From: Erythroxylum novogranatense
Taxonomy: Eukaryota > Streptophyta > Magnoliopsida > Malpighiales > Erythroxylaceae
Direction: 5' to 3'
DNA: 64,000 nucleotides
Assembly: GCA_029891385.1 (NCBI GenBank)
Contig: CM057224.1
Span: 7,812,001 to 7,876,000 of the forward strand
A program made the position numbers and the translations under genes. This document shows, one piece after another, positions 1 to 11,448 of the stretch; the stretch's first letter is position 1; every line of letters begins with the position of its first letter. The notes beneath the pieces are model-generated. The model made no database searches, had not been told where the DNA came from, and saw only the letters and a program-made list of their open reading frames with translations.

Positions 1-300
1 CATTTTGGGGAATTGATTTATCCTTGCAACTTCTTCCAAATAAGTTTGCAAAGTAACCTTAAGCCATTAATTTCATATTTTCCTAATCCTTTGCCACTGT
101 ACACTTTAGTGCTTTGAAGCATAATATGTTGGCCTTATTCCTTCTCCCCTTGATTATGTTATGAAACGCTTTGAAGAACATGATTGTTAAGATGGGATTT
201 GACTATGTTTGTATAAAGAATGAAAGGCCAAAAGTTAATATAGTGTGCAACAATATGGATGAAGAATATATGGAAGCCTTACATAAGATACAAATTTTTT

Positions 301-374
301 TTTAAATAAGACATTCCACGATTCTCATTTTTAAAATAAGACATTCCACGATTCTCATTTTTAAAATAAGACAT
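301..374. repeat. 30-bp tandem repeat, 2.5 copies
   Basis: A 30-bp unit containing AAGACATTCCACGATTCTC occurs at 301-330 and 331-360, followed by the first 14 bases of a third copy. It lies inside the decayed CACTA element and overlaps no readable frame. Confidence 0.85.
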
Positions 375-832
375 GTGATGTTAACTGATAAACTAGTTCT
401 TCTTGATTGCTCAGACGCTCATAGTTTCAAATTTAATCTTCTTGTTGTGAATAACTACTAAACTAGTCCTTATAATCATTCCACTATTAATGAAGCAACT
501 TATTTCCTCAATATACTTGATAATTTCAAGAAGTGCACATGGACTTACTGAAATTTAAATCTTAAACCATATCTATTCTTATGTTCTTTAAAATGTTTAA
601 ATTTTAATTTAAATTATCAGCTAAGATGATTAGAATAGATAATAGATTTGAATTCAAAAATTTTCTTATTATTCCTCTATCCCAATTTGGTATTATTCAT
701 CAAAGGTCTTATGTTTAAACTCTTAAGCAAAATGACATTGAGGAATGTAAAGAAAAATGGGTGAGTACATAGTTTATTTATAAATATTTCTTAAATCACA
801 TTGTGTATCTAATTAATTCTTTACTTTTTCAG

Positions 833-1095
833 GACTTAATGTGTCACGAGTTGACACATTCAACAGAACAAGGTCATCCCATGACAGTGGATGAAGTGTG
901 CGACAAAATCTTGGGCACTAGAATAGATTACATTGTTGGCATGGGAATGGAGCCTCGACCACAACAGATGACTTCAGCCAAAAAGAGACTTCGAGACCAA
1001 TTAGAGGAGTCGATGAAGGTTAATGAGGGCTTATAGTCTAAAGTCGATGAATTGACCAAAAAATTTGAAGAAATGTAGGATAAATTCATTACCTA
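833..1095 (+). pseudogene. En/Spm-type plant transposase, C-terminal exon remnant
   Basis: A TTTACTTTTTCAG splice acceptor ends at 832. The following frame encodes MCHELTHSTEQGHPMTVDEV and then ILGTRIDYIVGMG, which resembles the conserved C-terminal block of the Ptta/En/Spm transposase family (a lysine- or arginine-rich G-Y-V-K-G-L-G motif followed by a coiled coil). The coiled-coil part continues through an in-frame TAG at 1034-1036 (VDELTKKFEEM follows) and another TAG near 1075. A possible upstream donor (GTGAGTACAT) lies near 760. The two stops make it a pseudogene. The better-preserved relative at 62972-63340 supports the family call. Confidence 0.6.
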
Positions 1096-1547
1096 AGTTT
1101 AACAACAAAAAAGCTCTTGGATCTTTTTCTCGCTACACATAATATTCATTTAGAATAGATAAGTACTCATCTTGATATATTAAACACTTATGACATATTT
1201 TTATATTAATTACTATATTATGACATGTTTGGGAATTGAAATTATATAATTCATTGTCTACATGTATTAAATTCTTGTTATACATTATTAATCATTCGCA
1301 AATTAATGATGTCTTGAACAAATTGATGAATTATTAAATAAAAATTCCATATATAATATTAAATAGTTATTCAATAAATAAGATTTAATAAATTTGTTTT
1401 CAAATTTTAATTATTAAATCATAATAATAATTCAATTAAAATTAATATTATTTTCGGATTAATCCCACAAATTTTATTATTTAAAATTGAAAAATTATTT
1501 AAAAAAATTTAAATAAATAAATTTATTAACTAATAATCGGCAACGTT

Positions 1548-1850
1548 TCTTCCCAAACGTCGTTGATTGTCAGCCTTCAGCGACATCTAATAAATGTCGC
1601 ATAAGGCTTCAGCTTCAGGTTTTCAATGACGTTTACCCCAGATGTGGCTGATTCATTCTACCTTTTATGACATTTTTTAAAAAGTCATTCAATCTACATC
1701 TTTTCCTCGACGTTTTTCATAAAATGTCGCCGATTGCGTTTCCTTACTATACCTTCAACGACGTTGTTTGTGACGTTTTCAAAAACGTCACAAAAGACAA
1801 TCTGCGACGTTTATTGATCATTTGTGACGTTTTTAAAATGTCGCTGAATG
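1548..1850. repeat. CACTA subterminal repeats (ACGTTT motifs)
   Basis: About ten copies, in both orientations, of a short motif around GACGTTTT / AAATGTCGC are packed into 300 bases just inside the terminal repeat. In En/Spm elements such clusters are binding sites for the TNPA-type protein; here that role is inferred from position only. Confidence 0.6.
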
Positions 1851-1868
1851 GGTATTTTTCTTGTAGTG

Positions 1869-2146
1869 AAAATTTAGGATTTTTCAGTTGATTTATCTGT
1901 TCTAAAAATCAGGTTGCATTAGATGCCTACCAGTTATTTATGATTATGTGTCAAAGAGTTTGTTAGCAAGTTAAGGAGGAATTGCCAGGTATTAGAATAT
2001 TTAGACCGATGAGGCCTATTTAAGTAGTTCATTTCTATCATTTTTTTTAATTGTAGAGAAGAAATCAAAGTCAATACAAGCTTTTCTTCATTCAAATTCA
2101 ATTTCTTGGTTACTTCTTTAAGCAGATTCCACATTTTTTGGTAACA
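1869..2146 (+). repeat. Copia A 5' LTR (left part lost)
   Basis: Aligns by eye along its length with 9324-9601, for example the shared GTCAATACAA and CTTCATTCAAATTCAATTTC blocks. It ends in GTAACA, two bases before the primer binding site. The homology starts exactly at the base after the CACTA terminus at 1868. Confidence 0.85.
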
Positions 2147-2150
2147 AGTG

Positions 2151-2162
2151 TAGTATCAGAGT
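2151..2162 (+). other. Copia A primer binding site
   Basis: TAGTATCAGAGT matches the canonical initiator-Met tRNA primer site TGGTATCAGAGC at 10 of 12 positions and lies just inside the 5' LTR. Confidence 0.7.
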
Positions 2163-2219
2163 AGGTTTATGGTATGAATTTTACTATTGCCTTGGCAAAC
2201 TCATCTCAAAATACACCTT

Positions 2220-3170
2220 TCTTAAATGACGTTAATTACCAGTTTTGACGTATCAAGATGAGGACCTTGTTTATGTCCTACAAGTTATGGGACATTGTTA
2301 CAAATGATATTGTTGAGCTTACAAAAACATAAGAAGGCTAAAGACTTACAACAACTCATCTAGTGCTTGTTGAATCAGGAACAGTGCTCTTGAATCCGTC
2401 CTTTCCTTTTCTCTCTAACTTGTATCAAGCACTAGATGATGCCATTTTTCCACTAATCATAGAAGTTTCAACATCAAAGGAAGCACGTGACTTGCTTGAA
2501 AAGAGTATCATGGAATAAACAAAGTTATTTAAGTGAAGTTACAAACCATACGCTGAGAATTTAAAAACTTTGAAATGAAGCCCTATGAATCTGTGCAAGA
2601 ATTTTTCTCAAGATTTCACTTGGTGGTAAACCAAATAAGATCAATTGGAGAAGAATTGATTGACCAAAAAGCTGTTGAGAAGGTTTTATGAAGCCTTTCG
2701 ACCAAATTTGATCATGTTGTTCCTGCAATAGAAGAATCAAAGGATCTGACAAGATACTCGCTCTCCATAAGTTGATGGGCTTTCTTTTGTCTAATGAGTG
2801 GAAAATAAATAGGACAATTGAGGCACCTCTCCAGTTGGCCTTTCATTCAAAGTTTGAGTTGAGAAAGACATCATATGATATGGGTCGTGCAAACATCTGA
2901 GGACAAGACCATGATCGTGGTAGATCATTCTGTGGAAGATGTAGGGGTAGAGCAAGAGATTTTGGACATCATAGAAACAATTCAAGTGGAGGTAAGCATT
3001 CTAATTCTTGTTCACATTGTGGAAGGTCAAACCATGAAGATAAAGAAAAATAACAACTCTCCTCAATTTTATTATTGTAAAGTTTATGGCGATATAGAGA
3101 AAAATTGTTTTAAAAAGGATGTTGATCATAAAGATTATGAAGAAAAGATGTTACTAAAAAGAATTTATTT
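2220..3170 (+). pseudogene. Copia A gag remnant
   Basis: Fragments in several frames match the UBN2-type Copia gag: an SYKLWDIV block near 2275, a block at about 2570-2790 with ESVQEFFSRFHLVVNQ, a KFDHVVPAIEESKDLTRYS block, and a degenerate zinc knuckle near 3070-3112 (YYCKVYGDIEKNC). In the knuckle the second Cys and the His are replaced. Many stops and frameshifts separate the blocks, so no nucleocapsid could be made. Confidence 0.65.
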
Positions 3171-3204
3171 TTTTCTTGCTTACTTTCTTATAAAGACAAG
3201 TCTA

Positions 3205-3784
3205 AAGATGATTGGTATCTTTATAGTGGTTGTAATAATCATATGATTGGCAGCAAAAGGTTATTTGTAGAGCTTGATGAGTCAATTAAGACGGAAGTAA
3301 GAATGGGCAACAACAACTAGGTTCATGTATGTGGAATGGGCACCATTGCTATTTTGTCAGAATTTGGAATGAAGTTACTACATAATGCGATGTATGTGCC
3401 CTGGATAATTCATAATTTGATTAGTATAGGTCAGTTGATGAAGAGTGGTTATTACATTGTGTTTGATGATGGCAAGTGCATGATTTATGATAAGAAGAAC
3501 TTGCATTTAATTCATTATATGAAAATGAAAACTGATAAGATATTTCCACTTGTATTGATAGAAGCTATGGTCAAAGCTTTCAATGTAACTAGTAATGATA
3601 GTTTTCTTTGGCACCAGAGGTTTGGTCATCTTAATTTTAGTGGACTAACCTTATTGTGCAAAAGAAATATGGTGGATGGTCTTCCTATGATGGATAGAGA
3701 AAAACAACATTGTGAAGCTTACATTTTTGGGAAACAACATCGAGATAAGTTTCTTAAAGGAAGATCATGGATAACTTCCAAGCA
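3205..3784 (+). pseudogene. Copia A protease and pre-integrase region
   Basis: The protease active-site triplet reads Y-S-G (in DWYLYSGCNNHMIG) where Copia proteases have D-S-G or D-T-G, so the catalytic Asp has become Tyr. After one stop, a 152-codon open stretch from 3336 holds the gag-pre-integrase block with ISIGQLMKSG and LWHQRFGHLNFSGL, the HxxxH half of the integrase zinc finger. It is cut off at 3784 by the solo LTR insertion and resumes at 7040. Confidence 0.75.
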
Positions 3785-4779
3785 ATTAATGTAACATCCC
3801 ATCACCGATGGGAAGGATAAAATAGTAAATTTGGATCGGGTTGTGATTTTTTTACATGTATTTCAGCATACATGCATAAAATGGCCTCTATACAGATATG
3901 AAAAGTAATTTTTGAAAATGCACAAGATTGTACATGCACTCGTGACAATTCCTGGCTATTGTGTCTTTCTGAAAAATGTGAATTTGTGTGTTTGAAAAAT
4001 TAAATTGGAGTGATTTATGTGTATTCTGCATAAAATTGCAAAGTGGGTACCGATGAGATTTCCAGTAATGAAAATGACTGTCCAATTGTCACTCCAATTA
4101 AAGACATGATTTAGGAATTTTGTTTTAGCATGAGCCATTGAAATTTGGAGAGATTTATGAAAGTCAAAGTGAATGAATTGATTGAATTGGAAATTGATAG
4201 GCATGAAAGTGAGCGATTACGAAAGAATTGAATCTCAATTCAGTCCCTAAGAGTCTGAATTTCTGAATTGAAGTAGTAAAGTTATAAGGATTTGTATAAG
4301 GGCAATTTGGGCATGACACTTGAGTTTATAAGACTTAAGGCTTAAAGGAAAGGGCAAAATGGACATTTCATATTTAGTAAGGGTATAAAAAGGAGATGAA
4401 AGGATTGTTTTGTGATATAAAAAAAAGGAAGAGGGCCATGGGAGGGGATGGAGAAGAGAAGGAGATAAAGACTTGGGTTTTTTAGGAAATCTTGAAGAGT
4501 TTGAAGGATTTTTGAAGCCAAATCAAGTAAGTATAAGCATGATTCCTCTTGATTAGATGAATGATTCGTGGTTTGAGTGTTAAAAGTTATAGAATGGGTG
4601 ATTTACATGTTTGATTTTTAGGGTTATCGTGTATGGATGAATTTTGATTGTTTTATGAATGATATTGGTTTTTAAAGAGTTGAAAATGGAGTATAAGTGA
4701 TGTTTAAGTGTTTAGATGAATTCTGTTTTGAAAAATGGGAGGATTTGGATTGAAAATGTTAAGAAATCAGGTTTTGGGA

Positions 4780-4945
4780 GGCTTACGGGACTCCCACGGC
4801 CCGACGTGCTCATGCGCACGCCGCGGCACAGGCGAACGTGCACGTCGTGGCGTAGGTGATAATGAACGCCGCGGCGAGGGCGCGGCGCACACTTATGCCC
4901 TCGCCGTGGCGAGCTCAACCTTCGCCGCGGCGAGCTACTGTTCCC
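4780..4945. repeat. CpG-rich hairpin block inside the solo LTR
   Basis: About 165 bases of very high GC content in AT-rich surroundings, with repeated CGCCGCGGCGAG-type words. The 14-bp arms at 4868-4881 and 4897-4910 are complementary at 13 of 14 positions. Open frames cross it on both strands only because the composition lacks stop codons. Confidence 0.8.
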
Positions 4946-5840
4946 CGACAAGTTATGTTTTGGTTTTTAAACCATAACTTTTTGTATCGATATTCAAATG
5001 AGATAATTTCATATTTGTTATGAACTAGAGACAAGGGTCTATACGTTTATGAAAAAGGAAAGTGTTGAATCAGTCTTTTAAAGTTCTCAATTTTGGATGG
5101 AAGTGTAGTGTAAAATGTGGTTTCGACAAAAAGATAGTCTGTATCTATTTGGAGAATAATTTTTAGATTTTTCTGAAACAAAGTGAACGATTTTAGTGTC
5201 TATTGAGTTCTGATATTGAGGAAAGGCTATGATCGGAATTTTTGGGATAGTGCCGGAATGTCACGAAAGTGCATAGTACATATCTTTAAATTTCTACATG
5301 TGCATTATTGCTGAATTGGACGATGTGTTAAATAAATGTGTTTTGACTTGTGATAGAGGCACATTTAGAACGTCAACCCACCGACGTTGCCGAGACTTCC
5401 AGGCATTAGCGCGGAAGTCAGGTGAGTGACCTAGACGGTTCTCCAATTATTAAGTGTTATAATTTAGTGATTTTAAATTCTATGGAGTATAATAGTGGGA
5501 CAGTGTTGATTGTGAACTCCGGGCAGAAGGTTTGGAGTATTGGAGTGATATGCTATAGAAGTGTTATGGGTATGTGAAATTGTGATTGTGTTTTTAATGT
5601 GATAAATTGTGAATCAATTGTCCGATTGTGATAATTTTGGAAATGATTGTGATATAGGAATACGTACATAAAGTGATTGAATTGTGGCATAAATGAATAC
5701 GTGAATAAAGTGATTTAATTGTGGCACATGTCGTTCATACATTAATGCAAAATCAGTTAATGACAGTTGTGACCAGAGCAGCCACTGATCAGAGCTTTTA
5801 GCTCAACGTTATATTTGGGCCTCGAGCCCCACAGTGATTC

Positions 5841-6070
5841 AGAGCCTCTAGCTCAACGATAAATGAGCCCTTAATGGGACAGTTTCAGAGCCTATGGCTC
5901 AACGATTAATGAGCCCTTAATGGGACAGTTTCAGAGCCTCTGGCTCAACGATAAATGAGCCCTTAATGGGATAGTTTCAGAGCCTCTGGCTCAACGATAA
6001 ATGAGCCCTTAATAGGACAGTTTCAGAGCCTCTGGCTCAACGATTAATGTGCCCTTATAGGGACAGTTCA
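5841..6070. repeat. 46-bp tandem repeat, five copies
   Basis: The unit begins AGAGCCTCTGGCTCAACGAT and continues with AATGAGCCCTTAATGGGACA. Copies start at 5841, 5887, 5933, 5979 and 6025, exactly 46 bases apart. A more degenerate pair lies at about 6270-6400. The related LTR at 28250-36618 has only about one copy (near 28890-28980), so the expansion is specific to this LTR. Confidence 0.9.
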
Positions 6071-7039
6071 GGCGCTCGGTCACAACACTGAAATAAATTG
6101 AAAAAGTGTTACATGCTGCATTTGATTTGATATGTTTGATTGAATGACAGGCAAAATCCCATATACTGATGTGATAACAGTCATGGGGTTCCTCTAATTG
6201 TAAAATGTATGACAATTTGTGATATGCCTAGCGTTGTATGAAATATTAGGGCTGTTGACCAGAGTTGCCACCGATCAGAGCTTTTAGCTCAACGTGCGAA
6301 AATGAGCTTTGAGCTCATGAGTGATTCAGAGCCTCAGGCTCAACGTATAATGAGCTCCGTATCTAGCATTGGATAAGGAACAGATACTAATGAGCCCTTC
6401 AATGGGACAGTTTAGGCACTCGATCACAACAAGATGATAATAAATGGTAAGTGAGTGAGATATGTTTGTATCAAAAATGGGATGTATGAATGTGGGATTC
6501 TGTAAGTGTGTAAATGGGCAATTTTATGAAAGTGTATTATGAGATAAAGTTAGATGTATGTGAATTGTAAAATGAGATCAAATAGACAAAAATGTGAATA
6601 TAGGTTATGAATTGATTTTTTTTACATCATTGAGCGGACCATCGATGATGGTCACTCATTGAGTTCGCAAAACTCACCCAAAATTGGCAATTATTTTTCA
6701 GGATTCAGAAGAATACCCCGTTAGGGAACGGGTGTATAGTGATCGCTTGAGACTGATAGAAGATGATGGAATCAGTTGCGTCTGCATTAGTGTGAGGACC
6801 TTGGTGTTATATTATGGTGTATTTATAAGAGGACCCTCGTGGTCATCACATTATTTACCGGTCATGTTTTGTAAGATTTGTTTTCCGCAACATATATAAC
6901 GTAAGTGTATTTATGTTTCAAAAAAAATTATAGTGTGATTTGACTAAGTAATGTATCACGCCACCCTCGAAGGGCACGAACTCGGATATTACCATCGATG
7001 TCAGGTCCGGGTCTTACGGGAGTGGGGTGTTACAATTAA

Positions 7040-7680
7040 TGTTAGTGCATGCAGATATATATAGACTAATGCAAACACCATCCTTAAGTAGAAGTATGTA
7101 TTTCTTGATTTTTGTATATGATTTTTCAAGAAAGAATTGGGTGTATTATTTGAAAGAAAAAGCACAAGCGTTTGAAAGTTTCAAATTGTCCTATTTTGAC
7201 ACTACAAACTGATCATGGTGGTGAGTTTCTTTATGCATAATTTAGAACTTTATGGAGTGATGGTGGTATTCAAAGACAACTCACAACAAGTTATATGTTC
7301 TAACAAAATGGAGTCACAAAATGGAAGAATATAACGATTGTTGAAGCAGCTAGAAATATGTTGAAAGACAAAGGCCTACCTAAGGAGTTTTGGGATGAAG
7401 TAGTGGAGGTAGTTGTACTTAATTTGTTAAAGGTATGACTTCACATGAAGCATGGTATGGCAACAAACCCAATGTAAATCATTTGAAAGTATTTGGTTCC
7501 ATTGCCTATGCTTTCATACCTATTGAATTGAGAAGCAATTTGGATGATAAGAGTGTGAAATACATCTTTGTTGGGTACAATAAAGAAGCTAAAGGCTATA
7601 GATTGTATGATCCTAATTTGGAAAAACTAATTATTAGTTGTGATGTTGTTTTTAATGAAAATGATGCTTAGAATTGGAAG
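7040..7680 (+). pseudogene. Copia A integrase remnant (after the solo LTR)
   Basis: Picks up where 3784 stops. MYLRFLIFV-like sequence is followed by YDFSRKNWVYYLKEK (7123-7167) and TDHGGEF near 7209-7230, which carries the second catalytic Asp. An open stretch at 7435-7671 holds the C-terminal block with HLKVFGSIAYAFIP and VKYIFVGYNKEAKGYRLYDP. At least two frameshifts and several stops separate the pieces. Confidence 0.75.
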
Positions 7681-7829
7681 AATTTTGATATGTAGCCAAC
7701 TCATTTGGGGAAGAATGTTGATCCAAGTCAACCCATCCTTTTTTCATCACCTGCATTGTCACTAAGGAGAATGAGGAGCCTTACTAACATATACCAACTT
7801 TGTAAGATTGCTCATTTTTCTATGCAGCC

Positions 7830-8790
7830 TATTTGTTTTGAAGATGCAATAGAGAAAGAAGAATAGCATTTTGCAATGGGTGAACAGATTAAAGCAATTG
7901 AGAAGAATAAGACATGGACATTGGTTGACTTACTAGTAGAAAAGGAAGCAAATGGCTTGAAGTGGATTTACAAGTCCAACCTCAACTCTGACGGTTCTTT
8001 ACAAAGATACAAAGTGAGGTTGGTTGCAAAGGGATACATATAAATCCCCGGTATTGACTTCACCGAAATTTATGCTCTAGTTGCTTGTTTTGACATTATT
8101 AGAACATTTTTGGCTGTAGCAGCCTACCATAGATAGGTAGTGTTTCAACTAGACAATAAATCTATTTTTCTTAATGATGGATTGTTGGAAGATGTTTATG
8201 TTGAACAACCTCAAGGCTTTGTATTGAAGGGGTAGGAACATAAGGTTTACAAATTACACAAGGCACCCTATGGACTCAAGTAAGCACCAAAAGCTAGGTA
8301 AAATAAAGTTGATTCTTATTTTTCTCAAAATAATTTCCAAAAGAGTGCTAATGAGCCTACCCTTTATGTGAAAATTCATGATGATGGTTTCTTGGCTAAA
8401 TGAATATATGTTGATGACATGGTTTAGACGGGGAATTCTTCTGAAATGGTGGAAATATTTAAAAGATCCATGATGTAAACATTTGAAATGTCAAACTTGG
8501 GTGTTTTGCATTATTTTCTAGGAATTGAAGTTATGCAGGATTCATATAGAATTTTCATCTATAAAAGAAAACATGCAACTGATCTTTTAAAGAAATTTGG
8601 AATGGGAAGTTGTAAGGCTACAATAACACCATTAAATTCTAATAAGAAGCAGTCTTTGAATGATGCAGCTAAGAAGATTTATACGCAGCCTAAACAAAAA
8701 TCATTTGGGGGAAGCCAAGAAAATTTTTCGTTATGTACAAGGCACTATAAATTTTGGCATCAGGTATTCAAAAGGAAAATCAAATAAACT
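7830..8790 (+). pseudogene. Copia A reverse transcriptase remnant
   Basis: Successive matches to Copia RT: GLKWIYKSNLNSDGSLQRYK, LVAKGY, IDFTEIYALVA, VYVEQPQGF, then the catalytic Y-V-D-D at 8407-8418 and LGVLHYFLGIEV near 8495. At least eight in-frame stops interrupt it, for instance TGA directly before the YVDD block and TAA after LVAKGYI. Several replace codons that are conserved as Gln, Arg or Trp. Confidence 0.8.
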
Positions 8791-9240
8791 TGTTACTTTT
8801 ACTAATAGCGATTAGGCCTCTTATGTAGATGACAGAAAAAGCACAACAGACTATGTTCGTACACTCAACTTATGAACAGTTTCATGGTCTTTAAAGAAGC
8901 AAAAAATTATAGCTTTGTCAAGTACTGAAGCTGAATATTCAGCAACCATAATAACAACTTGTCAAGTTATTTAGGTGAGGAGAATACTTGAAGAGTTGAA
9001 GCAAATGCAAGATCAAGCAACTCTGATTTTTTGTGATAACAAGTCCACTATTGTTATATCTAAGAACCCAATTCATCAAGGGAAAACAAAACATATAGAG
9101 ATAAAGTATCATTTCATTCAGGATTTGGTTACAAAGAGAATTGTGGAGTTGTAATATATCAACATTGAAAATCAACCTGTAGATACGCTTACAAATGCAA
9201 TAGCTGAACTCAAGTTCAAGGAATTTCGCTTATTGATAGG
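8790..9240 (+). pseudogene. Copia A RNase H remnant
   Basis: Recognisable blocks in order: DDRKSTTDYV, KKQKIIALSSTEAEYSAT, LIFCDNKSTIVISKNPIHQG, KTKHIEIKYHFIQDLV. The active-site acidic residues of the STEAEY and CDNKS blocks are still encoded. Stops occur near 8813, 8871 and 8971. It ends just before the polypurine tract at 9261. Confidence 0.8.
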
Positions 9241-9269
9241 AATTGAAGCCTCCTAGAATTAAGGGGGAA

Positions 9270-9601
9270 TATTAAAAATTAATTCAAGCTTTTTTCTATT
9301 GTTTTGAATATCTTTTGCAGTTAATATTTAGGATTTTTAATTAATTTTTTAGTTTTAGAAAACAGGATTAATAAGTATGCCTACTAGTTGTTTGTGATTA
9401 TATGCCAAAGAGTCTGTTAGCAAGTTAAGCGGGAATTGCCACGTATGAGAATATTTAAGTGACTGAGGTTTATTTAAGTAGTTTATTTTTGTTCTTTTTT
9501 ATTGTAAAAATGAAATCAAAGTCAATACAAACTTCTCTTCATTCAAATTCAATTTCTTTCTTATTTCTTTTTTAAGCATATTCCAAATTTTTTTGCCAAC
9601 A
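9270..9601 (+). repeat. Copia A 3' LTR
   Basis: Follows the purine tract AAGGGGGAA directly. It begins TATTAAAAATT (the expected TG has become TA) and ends GCCAACA. It matches the partial 5' LTR from base 9324 on. Confidence 0.8.
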
Positions 9602-11270
9602 AAGAAACAATGTCAATGTTGTGCAATTTATCTCTGTTTTTCCAATATCCGATAGTTATAAATCGGACTTAGCCATGTTCCCAACTACATGAGTGCATTC
9701 ATGGTAGATCTTATAGTAGTGGGAAGATAAGTGGGAAGGTGCCATAAAACAAGAAAATAGGACAAGTACAGTTGTTTTGTCTAGACAAAATAACATTGTT
9801 GGGATTTTTAGTACTTTGAATGGTGTTTATATAGATGCTAGAGTGACCAAACTTGTCTTTGGATTCCACAGAACCCTTATATCACCTATTCCAAGACTCT
9901 ACAAAAGTAAGTAGAAGGTTAAATTAAAACGTTTTATAAATAATTAAGTAATATTTTACTGTCATCTTTATATCACTTTACACTGTAATATTATTGAAAC
10001 GATACTTATTGCACTTTAAATAAGGTATAAAAGTGGTAACAGAGATAACGATAAAAATTTATTTAAATTTTGTGAAAAGTTGAGGTGAACGTCACAAACA
10101 ATATTTAAAATAATTAATTTTAAGATCGCTTAAGCATTCAATGAGTCAAAAAGATACCATATAAGCTGATTGATATTTCATTTATTAAGAAATGAAAAAA
10201 CCTATCTTTGTTAGAGTTTAAAGTATTACTAATATCGTTTTGAAAATGTTAAGATCTAACGTAATATCATAGATTAGGACAAGGGCTTACTTAGACCTTT
10301 TAGAAAATATTAGGGTGCAATCTAGACCTTTTGCCTAGGTAGCAAATGTATGTTTGGCCTATAATGATCCATCTATTTCATAATACATAAAGATGATTGT
10401 TAAAAAATAGATAACAAAAATAGGGAATAGTGAAAGAAATAAAACAAGAGCACAAGAATATTTTTAACAAGGTTTAGCTAATTATGTGCACCTATATTCT
10501 TAGGAGAAAAAAGGTATTTGTGTCACTATTGAACGATACGATGATGGTTGTAAAAATTAGGTTTATAATATATGTTTATATATAGAGAACGCAACTTTTA
10601 CAATTTTACTTAATAGCCTCTTCGCCAAACTCAACCTAATTTAACCATGATTCTAGTGGATCATATAATCCTTTTAAAGTATAAAATTCTTCAAAAATAT
10701 GTTTCTAAATAAGGCTAATTGTGCTAACGCAGGCTAGGACACGACTGTGTTTGAAGTTATGAATATCAATCTCTAACTCTAGAATACGACATAATCTACA
10801 GCTTCAAATCCTTCTATTTTTTTGCACGCTAATACAAAGTCTTTGGAGTGGCTTTGTCCTTAAGTTATAAATCTCATTGTTTCTCCTTGTATTTAGATAT
10901 AGTCTACAATATAGCTGTATCCCAACTCGTGTCTCATACAAAAACACATATGATATATTAACCCATGGATTTCATTGACTTCTCCATCCATAGGACATTC
11001 CTATACCATGTCTCTTATAGAAACATCTTCGATATACTAATGCACTTATATCTTCATCCTATACTTTTACCTCTGATTTACATAAAGGAAGATAATCTAA
11101 ACCACACTTAGTTCCTAGATTGAGTTCACCTAAATACTTTTGAAAAATGTCTATTTCCTTGTTAAAAACTCTAATATTGAATGCTTGTGCATATACAGTA
11201 TATACAATAATCTTCACTTTGGCAAATACAACCTTTATAGGTTGGTTTATATTCATGTCTAACATCTTGA
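9602..11270. other. Non-coding AT-rich DNA, probably decayed retroelement
   Basis: No frame or RNA gene could be supported. It lies beyond the C-terminal end of the reversed Copia RNase H at 11275-11945, so part of it may be that element's 3' region and LTR, but no paired LTR or target duplication was found. Confidence 0.4.
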
Positions 11271-11274
11271 GACA

Positions 11275-11408
11275 TTAATCAAGTCAAAGCAATGCTTGAA
11301 CTTCCCTATAGTGACCAAATTTGTCAATATATCAGTTGCATTCTCCAAAGTGTGAACCGTTTCTTGTAAGATTTGTTTAAACTCAATCAACCACACAAAC
11401 TTGTGAAA

Positions 11409-11448
<40 letters not shown>

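Larger units (their letters stand above)
1..1868 (+). mobile_element. Right-hand end of an En/Spm (CACTA) DNA transposon
   Basis: The sequence up to 1868 ends in ATTTTTCTTGTAGTG, whose reverse complement CACTACAAGAAAAAT is a typical CACTA terminal inverted repeat. Just inside it (about 1548-1850) is a cluster of direct and inverted ACGTTT / AAACGTC motifs, the usual subterminal repeats. A piece of transposase lies at 833-1095 on the same strand. Immediately after 1868 the sequence becomes the interior of a Copia LTR, so this element jumped into that LTR. Its left end is not in the window. The first 700 bases are AT-rich and show no readable exon. Confidence 0.7.
3790..7034 (+). mobile_element. 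Solo LTR of a Gypsy (Tekay/Del-like) element
   Basis: Starts TGTAACATCCCATC and ends GTGGGGTGTTACA, flanked on both sides by ATTAA (3785-3789 and 7035-7039), the 5-bp target duplication. It is 3245 bp with no gag or pol inside, so it is a single LTR left by recombination. The long size and the TGTAACA...TGTTACA ends suit the Tekay/Del chromovirus lineage (from memory). A relative in opposite orientation fills 28250-36618: both share the block around CGAGCCCCACAGTGATTCAG and a GTTCGCAAAACTCACCC-type motif about 380 bases before the end. Orientation is assigned by analogy with that lineage. Confidence 0.85.
1869..9601 (+). mobile_element. Copia A: decayed Ty1/Copia retrotransposon
   Basis: A partial 5' LTR (1869-2146), a tRNA-Met-type primer binding site (2151-2162), gag, protease, integrase, reverse transcriptase and RNase H remnants in Copia order, a purine tract AAGGGGGAA (9261-9269) and a 332-bp 3' LTR (9270-9601). 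The 5' LTR lacks its first ~54 bases because a CACTA element inserted there. A 3.2 kb solo LTR interrupts the integrase region (3790-7034). All coding parts carry many stop codons, several in places where a single C-to-T or G-to-A change from a conserved codon would explain them, so this is an old, methylation-worn copy. Confidence 0.85.

Noticed and set aside
5841..6070. CRISPR-like regular repeats
   Set aside because: Repeats are contiguous with no unique spacers and lie in a plant LTR; the same holds for the 18-bp and 66-bp arrays.
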